From NCBI RefSeq assembly GCF_008831285.2, contig NC_045146.1:11232972-11296971 (forward strand): a DNA stretch of 64,000 bases, written 5' to 3'. Source of the DNA: Nymphaea colorata (lineage: Eukaryota > Streptophyta > Magnoliopsida > Nymphaeales > Nymphaeaceae). A program made the position numbers and the translations under genes. Positions 13,601 through 26,479 of the stretch are shown here, in pieces. The stretch's first letter is position 1; each line of letters opens with the position of its first letter. Below the pieces are notes generated by a model that saw only the letters and a program-made list of their open reading frames with translations, was not told where the DNA came from and made no database searches.

Positions 13601-16600
13601 ACTGTTCCTAAAGGCAATTTTAAGTTGTTTTTGTTCTTTTCCAAACAAATCAGTGATAATAAATCATAACTCTAATCCTACGATGAACAAAGGATCAAAA
13701 TTTCAGCTAAATATGCTCTACATGAAGCATGAAAATCGTAAAACAAATTAAAATTAATGCAATGCTATAAATCAACTCTACAATGCATGCATGAAAGGTT
13801 CCTACATAGAGAAAACAGCAATTCTACCTTGGTATTTGGGGAGAAGCTTGACAATTCATCTCCTTTGTTGAACAATCCACAGCGCACAATCCATCTCTTA
13901 ATGTAGGACGACTCTTGGCTCACGTGGGATGCCCAAAGAAGATGAGCACGTTCAAGTTAACAAATTAAGGACGTGAGAATAGGCTATTCAAGAGGACATG
14001 GGCTTCAAGGCTTCATCACCAAGATGAAACGTTGGAAGCTCTGTTTCTTCACAACCTCTTGGTTGAGCTTCATTGGCCAGCAATTTTCCTCAGTATGAAA
14101 ATACACTGCATACAAAAACGTTGGACACATCCATATGTCATACAAGATACGTGATTAATGGCTCATGTTGGCTTCCATTAATGGCTCATGTTGGCTTCCA
14201 GATGAATCTTCAACTTAAAAAATGTCCTTTTTCGTGCACTCGTACATTGAAGCACAGAAAGAAATGATAAAATGCTCCTAATCCCTTTCTTCACAACTTT
14301 GGTTGAGCTTTACTAGCTAGAAATTTTCCTCAATATAAGAATAAAATAAAAACTATAAATTTGACAAAACACTCAGAAAAAGTAGAATTGAAAATCTCTT
14401 AAATAGATACAATTAATAAAGTGAGAATTGATTTTGGTTTTCAGAAATTTTGGTACGTGAGAATCAAAAACAGGGAATAGCTTAAAAATCTATCAAAAAT
14501 GACTGGAAGCTCAAAAAATCCTGAAATTTTGTGGGCTTTCTTTGTGAAAAACTGAACATATGTCTAACAAATTATGAACACTCCAAATTATTACAAAATC
14601 AAATCTTTGGAAAAGTGATATTCTTAAGAGAGGCAACTCATTCAATAAGATTCAAAACTAACGGAAGAATGTATAAGTAAAAGTAACAACAAAATATTCA
14701 GGCACATTTAAATTCTACAAAATCAAAGGATCAGATGAAAGCCAAATTTGTCAAAAGTCAAAACATAAGGACGTTAGGAACTTGGAACAATAGAGGTCCA
14801 CAAAAATTAGAACTATACAATAATCAAATACTGATGTCCATTCAGAACCAAGCATGCCCAAAACACCACAAGCTCAAAAAAAAAAAAAATCAAATGGATG
14901 GAAAACAAGGCACCTAGATAATTAAGTGCCTTGAAGAAGGTTCCAGGAAAACAGAACATGCAGAGATGTACACAAAGTCTGAGTTGATGTATGGTAAGGT
15001 CATGCATTAAATATGAAATTCACATTATAGAAACAGTCTAAACACGATACCAAGAAATAATGAGGTCAGCAAATTAGATACAGTAACAGATCATTGCAAA
15101 CCCTTGCAAATGTTGAGCAGATACCATGTTACTATCAAATCAGATAAAACCAACATCCATGATGCTTACAGATGGAAAACAACCAACAACAATGCCAAGA
15201 ACTGTGTAGCCAACAGATGGAAAATACTCCAAAGACAGATACAGGGTCAGGTTATGCAGTAACAATAATTACAAGAATACAGGCATACACCTTGCAACAC
15301 AACTAGTGCTTTCATGTGTTTGAGGACAGAGCTAGGCATACACCTTGACAACACGGAAAGCTAAGCACGAACAGAGAAAACAAAAGAAAGAGATGATTGT
15401 GATGGTGCAGATGCACGTACCTTGAAGGCCTCATCTGGGCACTATAAAGCAGTGTTTGAAGACAGAGCTAGGCATACACCTTGGCAGCAGGGAGAATATA
15501 AAGCATTTATGTGTACCTGTGAATTGTAAAACACACAAATATTGTCTACCAAGAAGAACGGAACAAAATGAGATTTATGATCATCCAAAACACATCACCT
15601 TCAGCTCACCGTCTTGGTGCCCCATATGTTTCTTTTTCTTTTCTTTTCTTTTTTTATAAGCACCTTTGAGGTTTGCTTCGAGGAAAATCATTCCATCACC
15701 TTCAGCTCAATGGAGAGAAATTTGCCCCCTCCCACTCTTGGTGCTCCCTTTTCTTTCTTCTTTTCATTTTCGCACTTTGGAGGTTGGTCGGAAGGAATCC
15801 CTCTTTTTTCTCCAATCAACATCTCCCCCATGGTAAGTGTTAGGCCAGCAAACTTTGCTCTGTCGACAAGTGTACATGAAGATTAATTCAAAAACTACCT
15901 TAAAGGCCTAGTTGCTGTTGCATGTACATACAACAGAAGTAACTGCTGTAACTTTTGCACCTTTGACGGCTAAGTTGTTTCATGGCATACCTCTCGGCCT
16001 TACTCCAATCTCTTGGTCATAAGCTGCAACTCAATTCTATGTCTGGACTCCAGCTTCCAGCAAGTGTTTAACCCATTGGAAATGCCGATATCAAACAGTT
16101 TCGGTTGCCAGCAACATATGCTTTAAACCACAACAAACATAAAAAGAAAAGGCATTATTTTGTGTTCAGTACATCAACAACACATTGCTAAGGATAACTT
16201 CAACCAACTCAACAACCTCCTTTGGTAGTATTAAGTATTTTGTTTTTTCTAGACAAGTCATTGAATGGTGAATGGCATCAGAGGCTCTTGGTTCGCCAAC
16301 CACAACAGGCATGGGCAGGCAACCAAGTTCAGAAAACCTTCTAGTTGAAGATCATGGGCCTTTCCTGCAGCAACAACATTTGGATAAGAACATCAAAAAA
16401 TTCAAGACCAATAACAAATCCAAAAACAAGCTTTCCACGACATTCTAAAATAAGCCTTAGCTGTGTCATTTTCACGCCTAAAGAACTTACATTCTGATAT
16501 AATTTTGGACCAACCTCAGCCCACCTTCTCCTCCAATGTAGGAAAAACATCTCGGTTATGGGAAGGGGAAGAACTAGATTAAAAGCAATAGCCTCAATCG

Positions 16601-19600
16601 ACGAGGAGAAGGTTGAACAGCCAGCCTTAAATGAGTGACACAGCATAAATAGCATCAATGAGAAAAGATTCAATAATATCATATTTTTTCCCCAATGCAG
16701 GATATTGTCCTGATTTATGAATAAACAAACACATACTAGTCAAAATATCCATAACTCTCAACTAACATGACAGAAGAAAGAAGAAAGAACTGAATAATGA
16801 CCTGGCTCAAATCTATGAAGGACCCAACTGTCGAAGCAAAGGCATGGGTGGGTAGTTGGTGATGATGAAGAATAATTCCACCCCATTTTACAAAACCATG
16901 TATTTCAAGCCAAGACAAATATTAGATGAAACCAACAACAAAACTCATGCAACTTCAAAGGATATAACTTTTTAAAAATGTCAGTTCAAAATTGACTGGT
17001 TATTTTGAAAACAGATGAGAGATCTTCCATGACAGCATTAAGTATGGGTTATGTCATTGAAAAACAGGTTGAAGATATTTTACCGGGTTGAAGACACGCA
17101 GTTAAGATGGAATAATGGGTCAGGTTCCTAAATGATCTGCCTCTCCTAAAACAGAGGAAAAGATGGACAATTTGTCACATTCAGCATAAGTGGACTAGGT
17201 TTGAGGAGTTTCAGGACTTCATCTATTCCATGAACGGACTAGTGGTTTGTTAATGAAATGGCAAACACCTTTCAAGACCAAAGGGGATTGGTTAGTTCCT
17301 CTTAAACCTCAAAACATAACAAGAGATGTCAAGTTTTTACTTTGAAATAGTTCAAAATTATCAATTTAACTCATAAGATTGAGTGCTCGTGTTGTGCAAA
17401 TAATATGTCATTCATTTACTCATAGTACCATACAAGAATTAGGATTCATTTCACATCAATGTCGTCGAACCTCTAGAATGGATATCTTTCAATTTCCAAA
17501 ATGTGAACATAAAAGAATCATCCTCGACATCTTAGGTAATCAAAAAGAGGAGCAGATATTGACCCCAAAATCGCACATCCATGAAAGATTGTCACATTCA
17601 ATTCCAGCGAGTTCAGCCTTCATGTCTTTCATCTCTTGGCAGGCACTTTTTTTTTCTTTCTTTCTTTGGCATTCAGCTTTTTGCATTTTTGATTTTTTTT
17701 CCTTTGATGTTTTTTTTTCAGGCCGACCTTCACCTCTGAGGGAATACCTCACCACCTCAAAGGCTACTACGAAGCTCCACCGCTTTGGTGGTTATGTGTA
17801 GCTTTGTCACATGTCCAACCCGCTTCATCTTACGAGTTTTCAACGAGCCAAAGGTTCATAAGTCATTATCTTCGCGAAATAGACATAAATCAGCTTTATG
17901 CCTATCCGGTACTCTTGATTACCAACTTAGAGGAACAACTACACAAGCCCCGAGCCAATCTCTCAACCCTCATTTTGCTACCTGCCAAGATCTTACAGAG
18001 CATTGTGGCTTCTCTCTCAGTATATCTCATGTTAAATCCTTGTAAATGTATGAACACCAGAGTCAATAGCATTTCCTAGTCTTGACTTTCTCAGCTTCAT
18101 AGGAGTTTTCCTTACTGTTCAAATCCAGGAATTTTCAGTTTTCCTCTTCCATAGATTGACAACAAAAGCTTGAAATTTTCTCCTACTCAGGAAGATACTA
18201 AGAGTAAAGCAAAGACATATCATTTTGAGAGAAGACATTTTTAAAATGTTTTTAAACAAAATTAAAAAAAAAAATTCTTTTAAAATAGTTCTTGACATCA
18301 AATGGTATATCACCAGGAGGAATGAACTCTACTCCCTAAAAAGAGGGGTAAATGCAAAACAAACTGGGTAGACTAGGTAGAAGAACGAACTTCACCAATT
18401 CTCCCATAAAAGTATGATATTCTACATAAAAGGGTGGTTTAAGGGTGACGAGTTCTCATATCTGTATAAATGTTAGGTCATCAACTAATTGAAAGTTTTG
18501 CAAGAGGTTTAGGTTAAGCTCTTCTCTGTCCATGAACGCAGCCCAGGATAAACCAGTCCTATGCAGCGGCTTTTGTAAAATCATTAGAGAAATGATAATG
18601 ACAACTACGGGACTGGGCATTGTTAGACTTTGAATGTAGGGCTGTCTGCAGAAAGCAAAAGTAAAAAAGTGTTCGGAAATAGAACAGAGGCAAACTTTTC
18701 GAGTTCTAACAGGTTCATAAATCTGGGATAAAAAGACATGATATTGTAAAGAGATGGTACCAAAACTAAGGATTTTTTTACTCTACAGAAGTAGAGGAAT
18801 TTAGAAAACCAAAATGCAGAATTTTTTGAACAACTTTTGTATTTGTTTTGTGTTTTTTTTATTCTGCCCAGTTTCTGTACAAAGTAGAACGGAATTCTCA
18901 AAACAATGTTTCCTAATTAAACTATCAAAGAAAGTAAAAATCACAAAAAATTCAAAAAAGTATAATCACATGCAAGAAGATCAAAACACAAAATGCTTGC
19001 ACCCAAGATGGAGACACAACACTCAAGCACACAGGGCAAGAATAGTACAAATAAAAGAAAATGTAAAGTACATTAGCAAAGAAATCAAACAATTGTCATT
19101 CTATAGAATTTATAGAAAACGAATTTCCTCTTTAAAGAACAAAGCAACTCACTTCTTGTAATGGACCATGAACCTTCATCATATTCCCCCAAAGGTTGCT
19201 GTGACAATTAATTGGGGCTGCACTAAGGGGGAACATTTTTTGACAACAAGACAAGTGCAATCCACCAATGAAGAAGGAAAGGAAGAAGAAAAGGAAAAAA
19301 AAGCATACCAGACAACGACTGCTAAAGCCTAACTACAACAATGTGCTGCCTCATTGAGCCTTCCCTTTCCACGACAAATTTGACCAGCCATCAGCAAAAT
19401 AGGTCACAAGTCATAACTGCAAATACAAGAAAAGCTGAATTATAGGAAATATCTAAATATGATCCTCAAATTCTTCCCTAATATCTTCAACATGGCTTGT
19501 AGACTCAAAATTGATGATGGTAACATCCCACTCCAAACTTTCGAAAAGATTATTCTTCCGACGTGAAGAACTCCAAACTTTGGAAAAGATAATTCTTTCG

Positions 19601-19920
19601 GTGCGAGGAGCTGTGTGTTAGTTCTCCTGTTGGGGTCACGTGCTTGATGGTTTAATGCTGTATAACTTTTGTACACTCATTGTATGTCTAGAGTGTAATT
19701 CTACCTCAGCTGTATTCGTATGTTTGTGTATAGCTTCAATTTTTGTTCAATAAAATGGTCAAGAAAGGCCCCTACTCCCTGCAGGTTTGCATCGCAAAAG
19801 TTTAAAGGAAGGCTTTGGCATGTCTCAACTGCTTTTGGAAAGGCAGCAACGTTTGCTCAGCAAGCTCAGTTTTTTAGCATGGTCAAAACTAACTGAAAAT
19901 CAGAGGCAGTTCTATATACA
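10691..19920 (-). repeat. Right arm (B) of the ~20 kb inverted repeat
   Basis: This is the reverse complement of 1-9324. It differs from the left arm by point changes, small indels and a private deletion of about 94 bp near 13289, where arm A (about 6640-6735) and the third copy (about 31215-31310) keep a segment that B lacks. Its inner edge at 10690/10691 is also a deletion junction: 9769-10690 is joined directly to sequence that lies about 670 bp further on in the third copy. At its outer end homology stops at 19920 as far as the window shows, and unique sequence follows. Confidence 0.95.
12086..12793 (-). pseudogene. Arm B copy of the frame-broken coding remnant
   Basis: Mirror copy of 7224-7931. 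The first block (12518-12793) again starts MGSLSILSF, but after KDGSQ it continues NRFLGWALPG instead of ESLPRFGTSW, so a small indel shifts the frame relative to arm A. The last block (12086-12280) ends in the same GIDHLAKGDS. The lesions partly differ between arms, which shows independent decay after duplication. Confidence 0.45.
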
Positions 19921-22126
19921 ATAGGGTTTTGGAACTCTATAAGTTTGCATGCTATGTTAATTCACAGAAATAAAACTTCCATTATGATGCAAATCACCTA
20001 AACGGAGGATTCTTATCAGAGTGTTTCTTGCGTTGTTCCTGGATACTTATTTTTGCCCTGTTTTGTGTCAATTGGATGATGTCTTTGATTCAAACAAAGA
20101 AACCAACAGTTGCAGAACACAAAACAATGCAAAGTAGAAGATATACATGTTTCAGTGATACATTAAGATTCTAAATTACAGTTGAAGAAGGCTGAAAAAG
20201 GATTCACAAGCTTTGACCAAAAAAGGGGGAGGAAGTCATAGAAGCTATACACAAGACCCTCGAACCCTCAAGCTTCACACAACACACACACACACACACA
20301 AAGAAAGAGAGAGAGAAAGAGACTTAGATATTGTTCGGGAACGGTAAAATTTTTATTATTTGCAAATACAATTTGAACCAAAAGCCAATAATGTCATTAA
20401 TGCTAGGCAATGGACAGGCCCAAATATAACTAAACAGATAAAAGTATTTAGCAACCAACAAAGAAGAACAACAACGCGTGAAAGTCCGATATTCATATAA
20501 CATTCATGCCGTAAGCAGGTCCTTTTGCAAACTTATGATCCAATTAAACACGTTTTCAAACATAAAGTAGATCTAAAACAACCCTCCCTATGTCGAAAGG
20601 GCGAAGAAGACGACTAGGGCTGCGATTTGGGGAAACGCAGACAGGAAACACAGGCTGTTTGGAAATAAAACGCAATAGAAAGAGGCAAGCCTGCGCCTTA
20701 CCTCGACACAGATGCGGAAGAGGAGTTGATGCAGACGTGCGATACGAGAATGAGCAGCTGCACGCGGAGCGGAGAGCTTCTGCAAGAGGAAGACGAGCCT
20801 TCTCAAGGACAAAAAACAGAAATTATGCTCTAACGGGCAGAAAGTTTGTCCGTGCTCTTGGATTTTAGGAAGAAGGAAAGAGGCGGGTAGGGCTCGATGA
20901 ACCTCCCCTCTCACCAAACTTTCAAAATCGACCTAAATACTATGTATCGTTTCAAAAACACACTTTAGTTTTAAATTTCACAACCTTTTTTAAAACTTAC
21001 GGGCGTAACAGGGAGACTCGCCATCGAGGACGGGGGTGTTGGGGCAAAACTATAAATATTTTTTATAGATCCAATCCAAATGCAAATGGATATTTATTTA
21101 TACTTAATCCGAGGATATTTATGTATATATGAATCCAAATTTAGATCCGAATCAGCTATTATTTCTTAAATCGACATTTGATTTGATTTCTTAGTTAGGT
21201 ATTAATTTTTTTTTTGGTACTTCAATTTTTTCAAAATGGTCCGATCAAATCAAATATATTGACATCCCTATGATTAATTTTTGAGTGAAGTTGATAGACA
21301 CAAGGCCAAACCTTGGTTCCTGTTTTTAATGGACTGTTCTCCCAAAGTTCTTCTTGCAGAGAAAACCTTTTTTTTTACCTTTTTTTGGTCCGTCCACCCA
21401 AACATAAAAACTATGTTTTTAAAACTCATTAAAAAAATCATTTTTACAAGACCAAGTTTTCTAAAAAATCATTTTGTCAATGAATTGTCCAGACGCTCCC
21501 TAAAGCTTTTAGGTTTCAGGGTCTTGTTTTTCAAATTGGAGCTTGGTCGATTATAATTTACAAAAATTACTGAATAAATTAATTTACTGAGGCTTGTATC
21601 CGATTGATATTATTTGTTCTCAGAATCATTAAAGTATGCTACTGATCATCTATGCAAATGACACTATCTATGACTCAAAAGACACGCACATAGATGTCCT
21701 CTTTCGTTCTTTTAAAGGTCGAACAGGATGGACCTGGTCTTAAACTTTTAAAGACGGTTGCTTCAAGTTTCTGCTGGCTTGAGAATATTTGCTCAAAGAG
21801 TCCGAACTTCCTTTCATATGTTGAGAGAGAGGGGGAGAAGAAAGGTAGACCGGATAGTTGGATTGCTCTGTTGGCAACTAAGACGGAAAAGTAAAGGGGT
21901 TTTGGTAAAGAAACAATACAAAGGCCAGCATCATTATGCCATCCTGCCTCTGGCCAGCTCCTCTCTCTCTCTCTCTATCTCTCTCGCTGATGTTCTTCCT
22001 CTCAACCGTAGTCAAAATTTCCAAGCATCATGACTTCGAAATTCCAGTATGCATCTCAGTTCCTGGAAAATTCAACAATCACGTTCTGCTTGTGGCCGTT
22101 GGGTTTGACAGTAGGAAGTTGAGTCA
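19921..22126. other. Unique flank of the palindrome, no confident gene
   Basis: Homology to arm A ends at 19920. The stretch holds a (CA)n microsatellite at about 20281-20300 followed by a GA-rich tract, and AT-rich DNA. A GC-richer patch around 20580-20920 has overlapping ORFs on both strands but no recognisable domain. It could be an old promoter/first-exon region, but I see no support beyond composition. A CT-rich tract lies at 21960-21990. Confidence 0.5.
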
Positions 22127-22920
22127 ATGTTAAGAGAAAGGGAAGAATTGCTGGAGAAACTGAATTTGGGGCTTCATAGTACCAGAGATTCCGAATTCCA
22201 GCCATCAAGTATGTTATTGGAGAGTAAGAAGATGATTGAGAAGCTGGAGAGGGAAATTCAGATGGCTAAAGCATCCAAGGATGGAGCCTTTGAATCGATG
22301 GAGTCATTAACAAAGCTGCTTGAGGAAACAAAGATGTCTCTTGAAGAAACTAAGCTTCAAATATCTTCTCTATGGGAGATGATTCAAGCGATGGAGGCAT
22401 CGGTCTGGCAAACAGCGATGATCTTGAAGACACTCATAGAAGTGTCAAGAAGGGCAAGATTGGTCTTCATGACATGGGTGAAACCATTGAATTACTCAAG
22501 TTGGAGTTATAAAATGCGCAAAAAGATCTTGCACTCGCACGAGATGGAGAGGAGTTGGCCATTTCAAACATGGAGGATCTTGCAGAAGAAGCAAGCTCGC
22601 GGTGTGATGAGATTCATTCGTGAGGAAAGCGGAAGAGAAGAGCAAGCAGGCTCTGGACGATCTAGCAATTGTAGTCAAAGAAGTCACGATGGAAGCTAAT
22701 CAAGTGAAGGACGAACTTCCGTCAGCTCAAGCAGAATTGGAGAACTTAAAAGGCTGACGCAGAGCGGTACAAGAGAAACGCTAGCAGCACAGATGATGTT
22801 CTTCAGTTAGAATTAGAGAAAGCAAGCAAGGAAATTGAACGATTGAAAGAGACCGCTAAAAGAGCTATGTCAGATGCAGAGGATGTTGTTATACTTGGAA
22901 TGAGAAGGAAATCGGGTTGA
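22127..22920 (+). pseudogene. Decayed coiled-coil protein pseudogene (WEB/DUF827-like?)
   Basis: The first ~80 codons are open and strongly heptad-like (for example MLLESKKMIEKLEREIQMAK and SLTKLLEETKMSLEETKLQI). The coding frame then shifts repeatedly. One frame gives GLANSDDLEDTHRSVKKGKI, then a stop, then NAQKDLALARDGEELAISNM. A second gives AEEKSKQALDDLAIVVKEVT up to a stop. A third gives ADAERYKRNASSTDD and EKASKEIERLKETAKRAMSD to a stop at about 22920. At least three frame disruptions or stops make it a pseudogene. The EL/EK-rich coiled coil resembles plant WEB1-type (chloroplast movement) proteins, but long coiled coils look alike, so the family assignment is weak. Degenerate remnants may continue to about 23060. 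Confidence 0.6.
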
Positions 22921-23451
22921 TCAACTGCATTAAGACATCAAAAGAGGGGAATGTGATCAAGTAAGAGTTGAACAATGAATTAAGGATTTATCTAGGGAAT
23001 CGGAATATGAGAGGGCATCGGTTGATGAACATAAAGTTGCACCTTAAGAAAGGCAAGATTGGTCTTCCTGCCTTCAATCATAAACAATGGCTACCAAAGG
23101 GAAGACCATTCGTATGAACTACATGCATCCCTTGCTCTCTATCTCTCTCTCACAAGAATCTAATGTCAACACAGCACCTACTGAAACTGAATGCAGGGGC
23201 CATGTGCTCGAAGCCAGTGGAGCTGCTGGTGATAGAGGAGGTGGATGTACCTCCCCTCAGCCATGGGAGGTCTAAGCCAAGATCATCAGCCCGCACCGAC
23301 ATCGCCTTCTCGACTCTCCCACTCACGATATTTTCCTACCCCTTCTCATCACTCTGATATTTTACCCTACTATGCACTTGTCATACACAGAAGTGCTAAG
23401 AAAAGGGGACGAAGAATGAAGAAATCAAATTCATCATCTTAATCCATCAAA

Positions 23452-23745
23452 CTAGCGGTGAGCTGATCACCACTATAGATGGAAGACGGTGAGCAAAATC
23501 ACCGGTATAGATTCCGTGGCACATGTATACCGGTGAACGTATCACCGCTATAGAATGTTATACCGGCGATTATTATCACCGGCGTAGGCATCTCTAGCGG
23601 TGCTTTTTTTCATCGCTAGAGAATTATACAGGTGACAATAATCACCGCTGGAATCATTCTATACCGGTGAACGCGCCACCGGTTTAGCCAATAATACCGG
23701 CGACGACAATCACCGCTGAACGCAGCATCTAGCTCCCTCTCCACA
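23452..23745. mobile_element. Foldback element with ACCGG-rich inverted repeats
   Basis: Motifs of the form TATACCGGTGA and TCACCGGTATAG or TCACCGCTATAG alternate in both orientations about every 30-40 bp. The two halves are inverted copies around a centre near 23606: TCTCTAGCG, a 13-16 base T-rich loop, then CGCTAGAGA. Outward from there the right half aligns with the reverse complement of the left half for about 130 bp. Such dense short repeats in both orientations resemble subterminal repeats of plant CACTA (En/Spm) elements or a foldback MITE. No transposase is present and I could not fix target-site duplications. Confidence 0.6.
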
Positions 23746-24764
23746 CCCTCAATCTATCCATTGGCATTTTTTGCAGCAGTGCTTGTCATAGAGTCTTGCA
23801 CTACACTACTGTCCTTCTATGTCTATTTTCCACGAACTAATAAAATTTATAATATGTCGTTCAAACTCCCTGAGTTCTAAGTATCTTTGCCAATCCAAAA
23901 AACAAAAACAAACATGAGTATTTCGATATTTGCATGCCATTTGACTTATTTTTAATAATCTTGCTATATGTTTAATACATTTGAATTAGTTATTTCTTAT
24001 TTATCATCTGAATTAGCAAGTTGAATTTTTCAATTTCTGGAAAGTTACGGAATTTAGTCACGGAATTTCAGAAGTCCATTTGATTTGGAAATTTAAATTA
24101 ATATAAGTTAAAAAATCAAATTAATTTATGCAGTTAAATTTAACTATAATCAACGTTCGGATAAATCAAAACCGATACATCTCACAACCAGCTTCTTGAA
24201 ACCGGTACACCTCACACAACTCCGTTCTTGAAACCGATACATCCCACAACTCTATTTTTGAAACCGATTAGATCCATTTCTAGACTACTCATTGTTTGTT
24301 AACATTTAAGTGGGGGTTGCTGGTTTCAAAGTTTTCGACTTTATCTGATTTACTTTTAATCTTTTAGTGACATCGTTTTTGTTTGAGTTTTGCAGAAAAA
24401 TCAAAATCAAGAAGAGCTAACGATTCTGGATCTACACCAAATATTGCTGCTCAAATAGTTACCTTCTGGGGCATGCTCTGTACCATGACCAGCTTATGGT
24501 CACACGCGAGGATCTACATTTTTTGGTTTAGATCAAGACAAATAAATGATCAAAAATAGCAGACCTTGGAAATTAGAATGTAAATGAGTTCTATTTATAC
24601 AAACTATGCATGCGCATGGTTTCACTTTTCACAACATGAGCAAATAGAAAATATGAATACTAACGTAGATTAGCATAGGCTGTCCATCAACAAGATTGGC
24701 TGGCACTCAATCCAATACACACACACACACATTTTTCAGTTTATCAAAAAGATTGGCTGTTCAT
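23746..24764. other. Intergenic AT-rich DNA, nothing recognised
   Basis: No coherent ORF or RNA gene was seen. A short degenerate repeat around 24160-24270 contains 'accggtaca/accgataca..ctcacaactc' three times. A (CA)n tract lies at about 24716-24733, just before homology to the palindrome arms resumes. Confidence 0.5.
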
Positions 24765-25773
24765 CAATGCATGTAGAATAAAAGGAGCAGGGATCAGCTA
24801 AAATAGATCGTGCACCATTTTTCAGAAACAATATTTTGGAAATCAACACCTTAAGTTATTTCTCGAAAATGTCAGCCATGCCAATCTGATCACTCAGACA
24901 GAAAGGAAGGAGCAGAGAGAATGTATGGTACATTCCTCAATTTTTGTCAGTTACATTTGCTAAAATAAATAGGGGACCCCAAGACAGCAAACCATCCTAC
25001 GGCGGCCCAGAAATTACAAACAGAACCACCTATACTTGAAAGCTAAACCAAAACAGATATGTACAATTATTTACACATAAAAAAGATCCAACACAAACTA
25101 GAAACAAGAAAAAAAAAACAATTCTTTTTCCATTTTGATGAAGAATAAGAATGAAAACAGTCTGTTCCTAAAGGCAATTTTAAGTTTTTCTTGTTCTTTT
25201 TCAAACAAATCAGTGATAATAAATCATAACTCTAATCCTACGATGAACAAAGGATAAAAAATTCAGCTAAATATGCTATAGATGAAGAATGAAAATGGCA
25301 AAACAAACTAAAATTAATGCAATTCTATAAATCAACACTTCTCTACAATGCATGCATGAAAGGTTCCTGCATAGAGAAGACAGCAATTCTACCTTGGTAT
25401 TTGGGGAGAAGCTTGACAATTCATCTCCTTTGTTGAACAATCCGCCGCTGACAATCCATCTCTTAATGTAGGACGACTCTTGGCTAACGTGGGATGCCCA
25501 AAGAAGATGAGCATGTTCAAGTTAAGAAATTATGGACGTGAGAATAGGCTATTCAAGAGGACATGGGCTTCAAGGCTTCACCAAGATGAGATGTTGGAGG
25601 CAGTCAAGAGTTCAAGACCTCACCTAACAAACCCAAGCCCGTATGTACCCCTAACCCCAGTGCGTATGGCAGGAAAAGAAACACACCAAGCAAACAAACA
25701 AAAGAAAAGGCTCATTGGAGAATATATAAAAGCTGGCATAAATCAGAAATATCAAAAAAAAAAAAATCTTTAC

Positions 25774-25910
25774 CATCAACTGCTTTGCCAACATCCCTAG
25801 AAGATAAACCAAATACTTCTATCCAAGTCTTTGAGAACAGTGCACATGCTAATATCATAAAAACAATAAAGAAAAGAGCACGGAATGGATTGGCTGCCAT
25901 ATCTGCCAGG
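25774..25910 (-). pseudogene. SEC61 alpha exon fragment (copy 1, second exon)
   Basis: The minus-strand translation, beginning after a CAG acceptor, reads LADMAANPFRALFFIVFMIL, then CALFSKTWIEVFGLSSRDVG, followed by a GT donor. This is the conserved segment near the ninth/tenth membrane span of the Sec61 alpha/SecY translocon pore, the channel that carries proteins into or across the ER membrane. The piece is in frame, but it is only about a tenth of a ~475-residue protein, and no other SEC61 exons apart from the neighbouring one occur nearby. It is a captured gene fragment inside repeat copy C. Confidence 0.85.
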
Positions 25911-26067
25911 CTGCAAGGCTGCAATACATCTTCAAGTTATCAGATTTGTAGACAAATTATGTAATGAGAAGAGGAGAAAAAGCATAATATTGCTTGGAAA
26001 AAAATAGGTAAAACAGCACCAAGATACATCATTTAAATGCAAGGAAATGAATAAGAAAAATAATCAC

Positions 26068-26190
26068 CTCGATGGTGCTGTAAGTAGTAAGAAATACCAC
26101 CAAGAGGAATAAACTGGCCACCTACATATTCAGATACCTTCCTTATTCCTGGAAATTTCAACGGTACCTCCAGCAAAGCAACTGCAACAG
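26068..26190 (-). pseudogene. SEC61 alpha exon fragment (copy 1, first exon)
   Basis: The minus-strand reading contains SEYVGGQFIPLGGISYYLQH, which corresponds to the Sec61 alpha stretch just before the LADMAANPF exon at 25774-25910. The two are separated by an intron-sized gap with GT at 26067-26066. The 5' part (PLKFPGIRKV) is altered relative to the usual GKWKESEY-type sequence and to copy 2, suggesting decay. Order and orientation match a spliced gene, so the source was genomic DNA. Confidence 0.75.
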
Positions 26191-26479
26191 GAACAATACA
26201 CAGGAAGAAATGATAAAATGCTCCTAATCCATTTCTTCACAACCTCTTGGTTGAGCTTCATTGCCAGCAATTTTCCTCAGTAGTATGAAAATACAGTGCA
26301 AACAGAAATGTCGGACACATCCATATGTCATACAAGATACATGATTAATGGCCCAGGTTGGCTTCCAGATGAATCTTCAACTTAAAAAATGTCCTTTTTC
26401 ATGCACTCGTACATTGAAGCAGATGCTCCTAATCCCCTTCTTCACAACTTTTCATGTTTGGTTGAGCTTCCTTAGCTAG

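Noticed and set aside
1-19920. LTR retrotransposon or TIR transposon spanning the palindrome
   Set aside because: No gag, protease, integrase, reverse transcriptase or transposase text was seen in any frame, and no primer-binding site or target duplication is visible. The outer left end is cut by the window.
20588-20917. Overlapping 109-codon and 92-codon ORFs on opposite strands
   Set aside because: Arg/Lys-rich on one strand and Leu/Phe-rich on the other, as expected from base composition. No domain, splice context or copy elsewhere supports coding.
23795-23815. CACTA-type terminus at 'cactacactactg' right of the foldback element
   Set aside because: It would point away from the repeat-rich region (a CACTA start lies at the left end of an element) and no matching inverted end was seen on the left.
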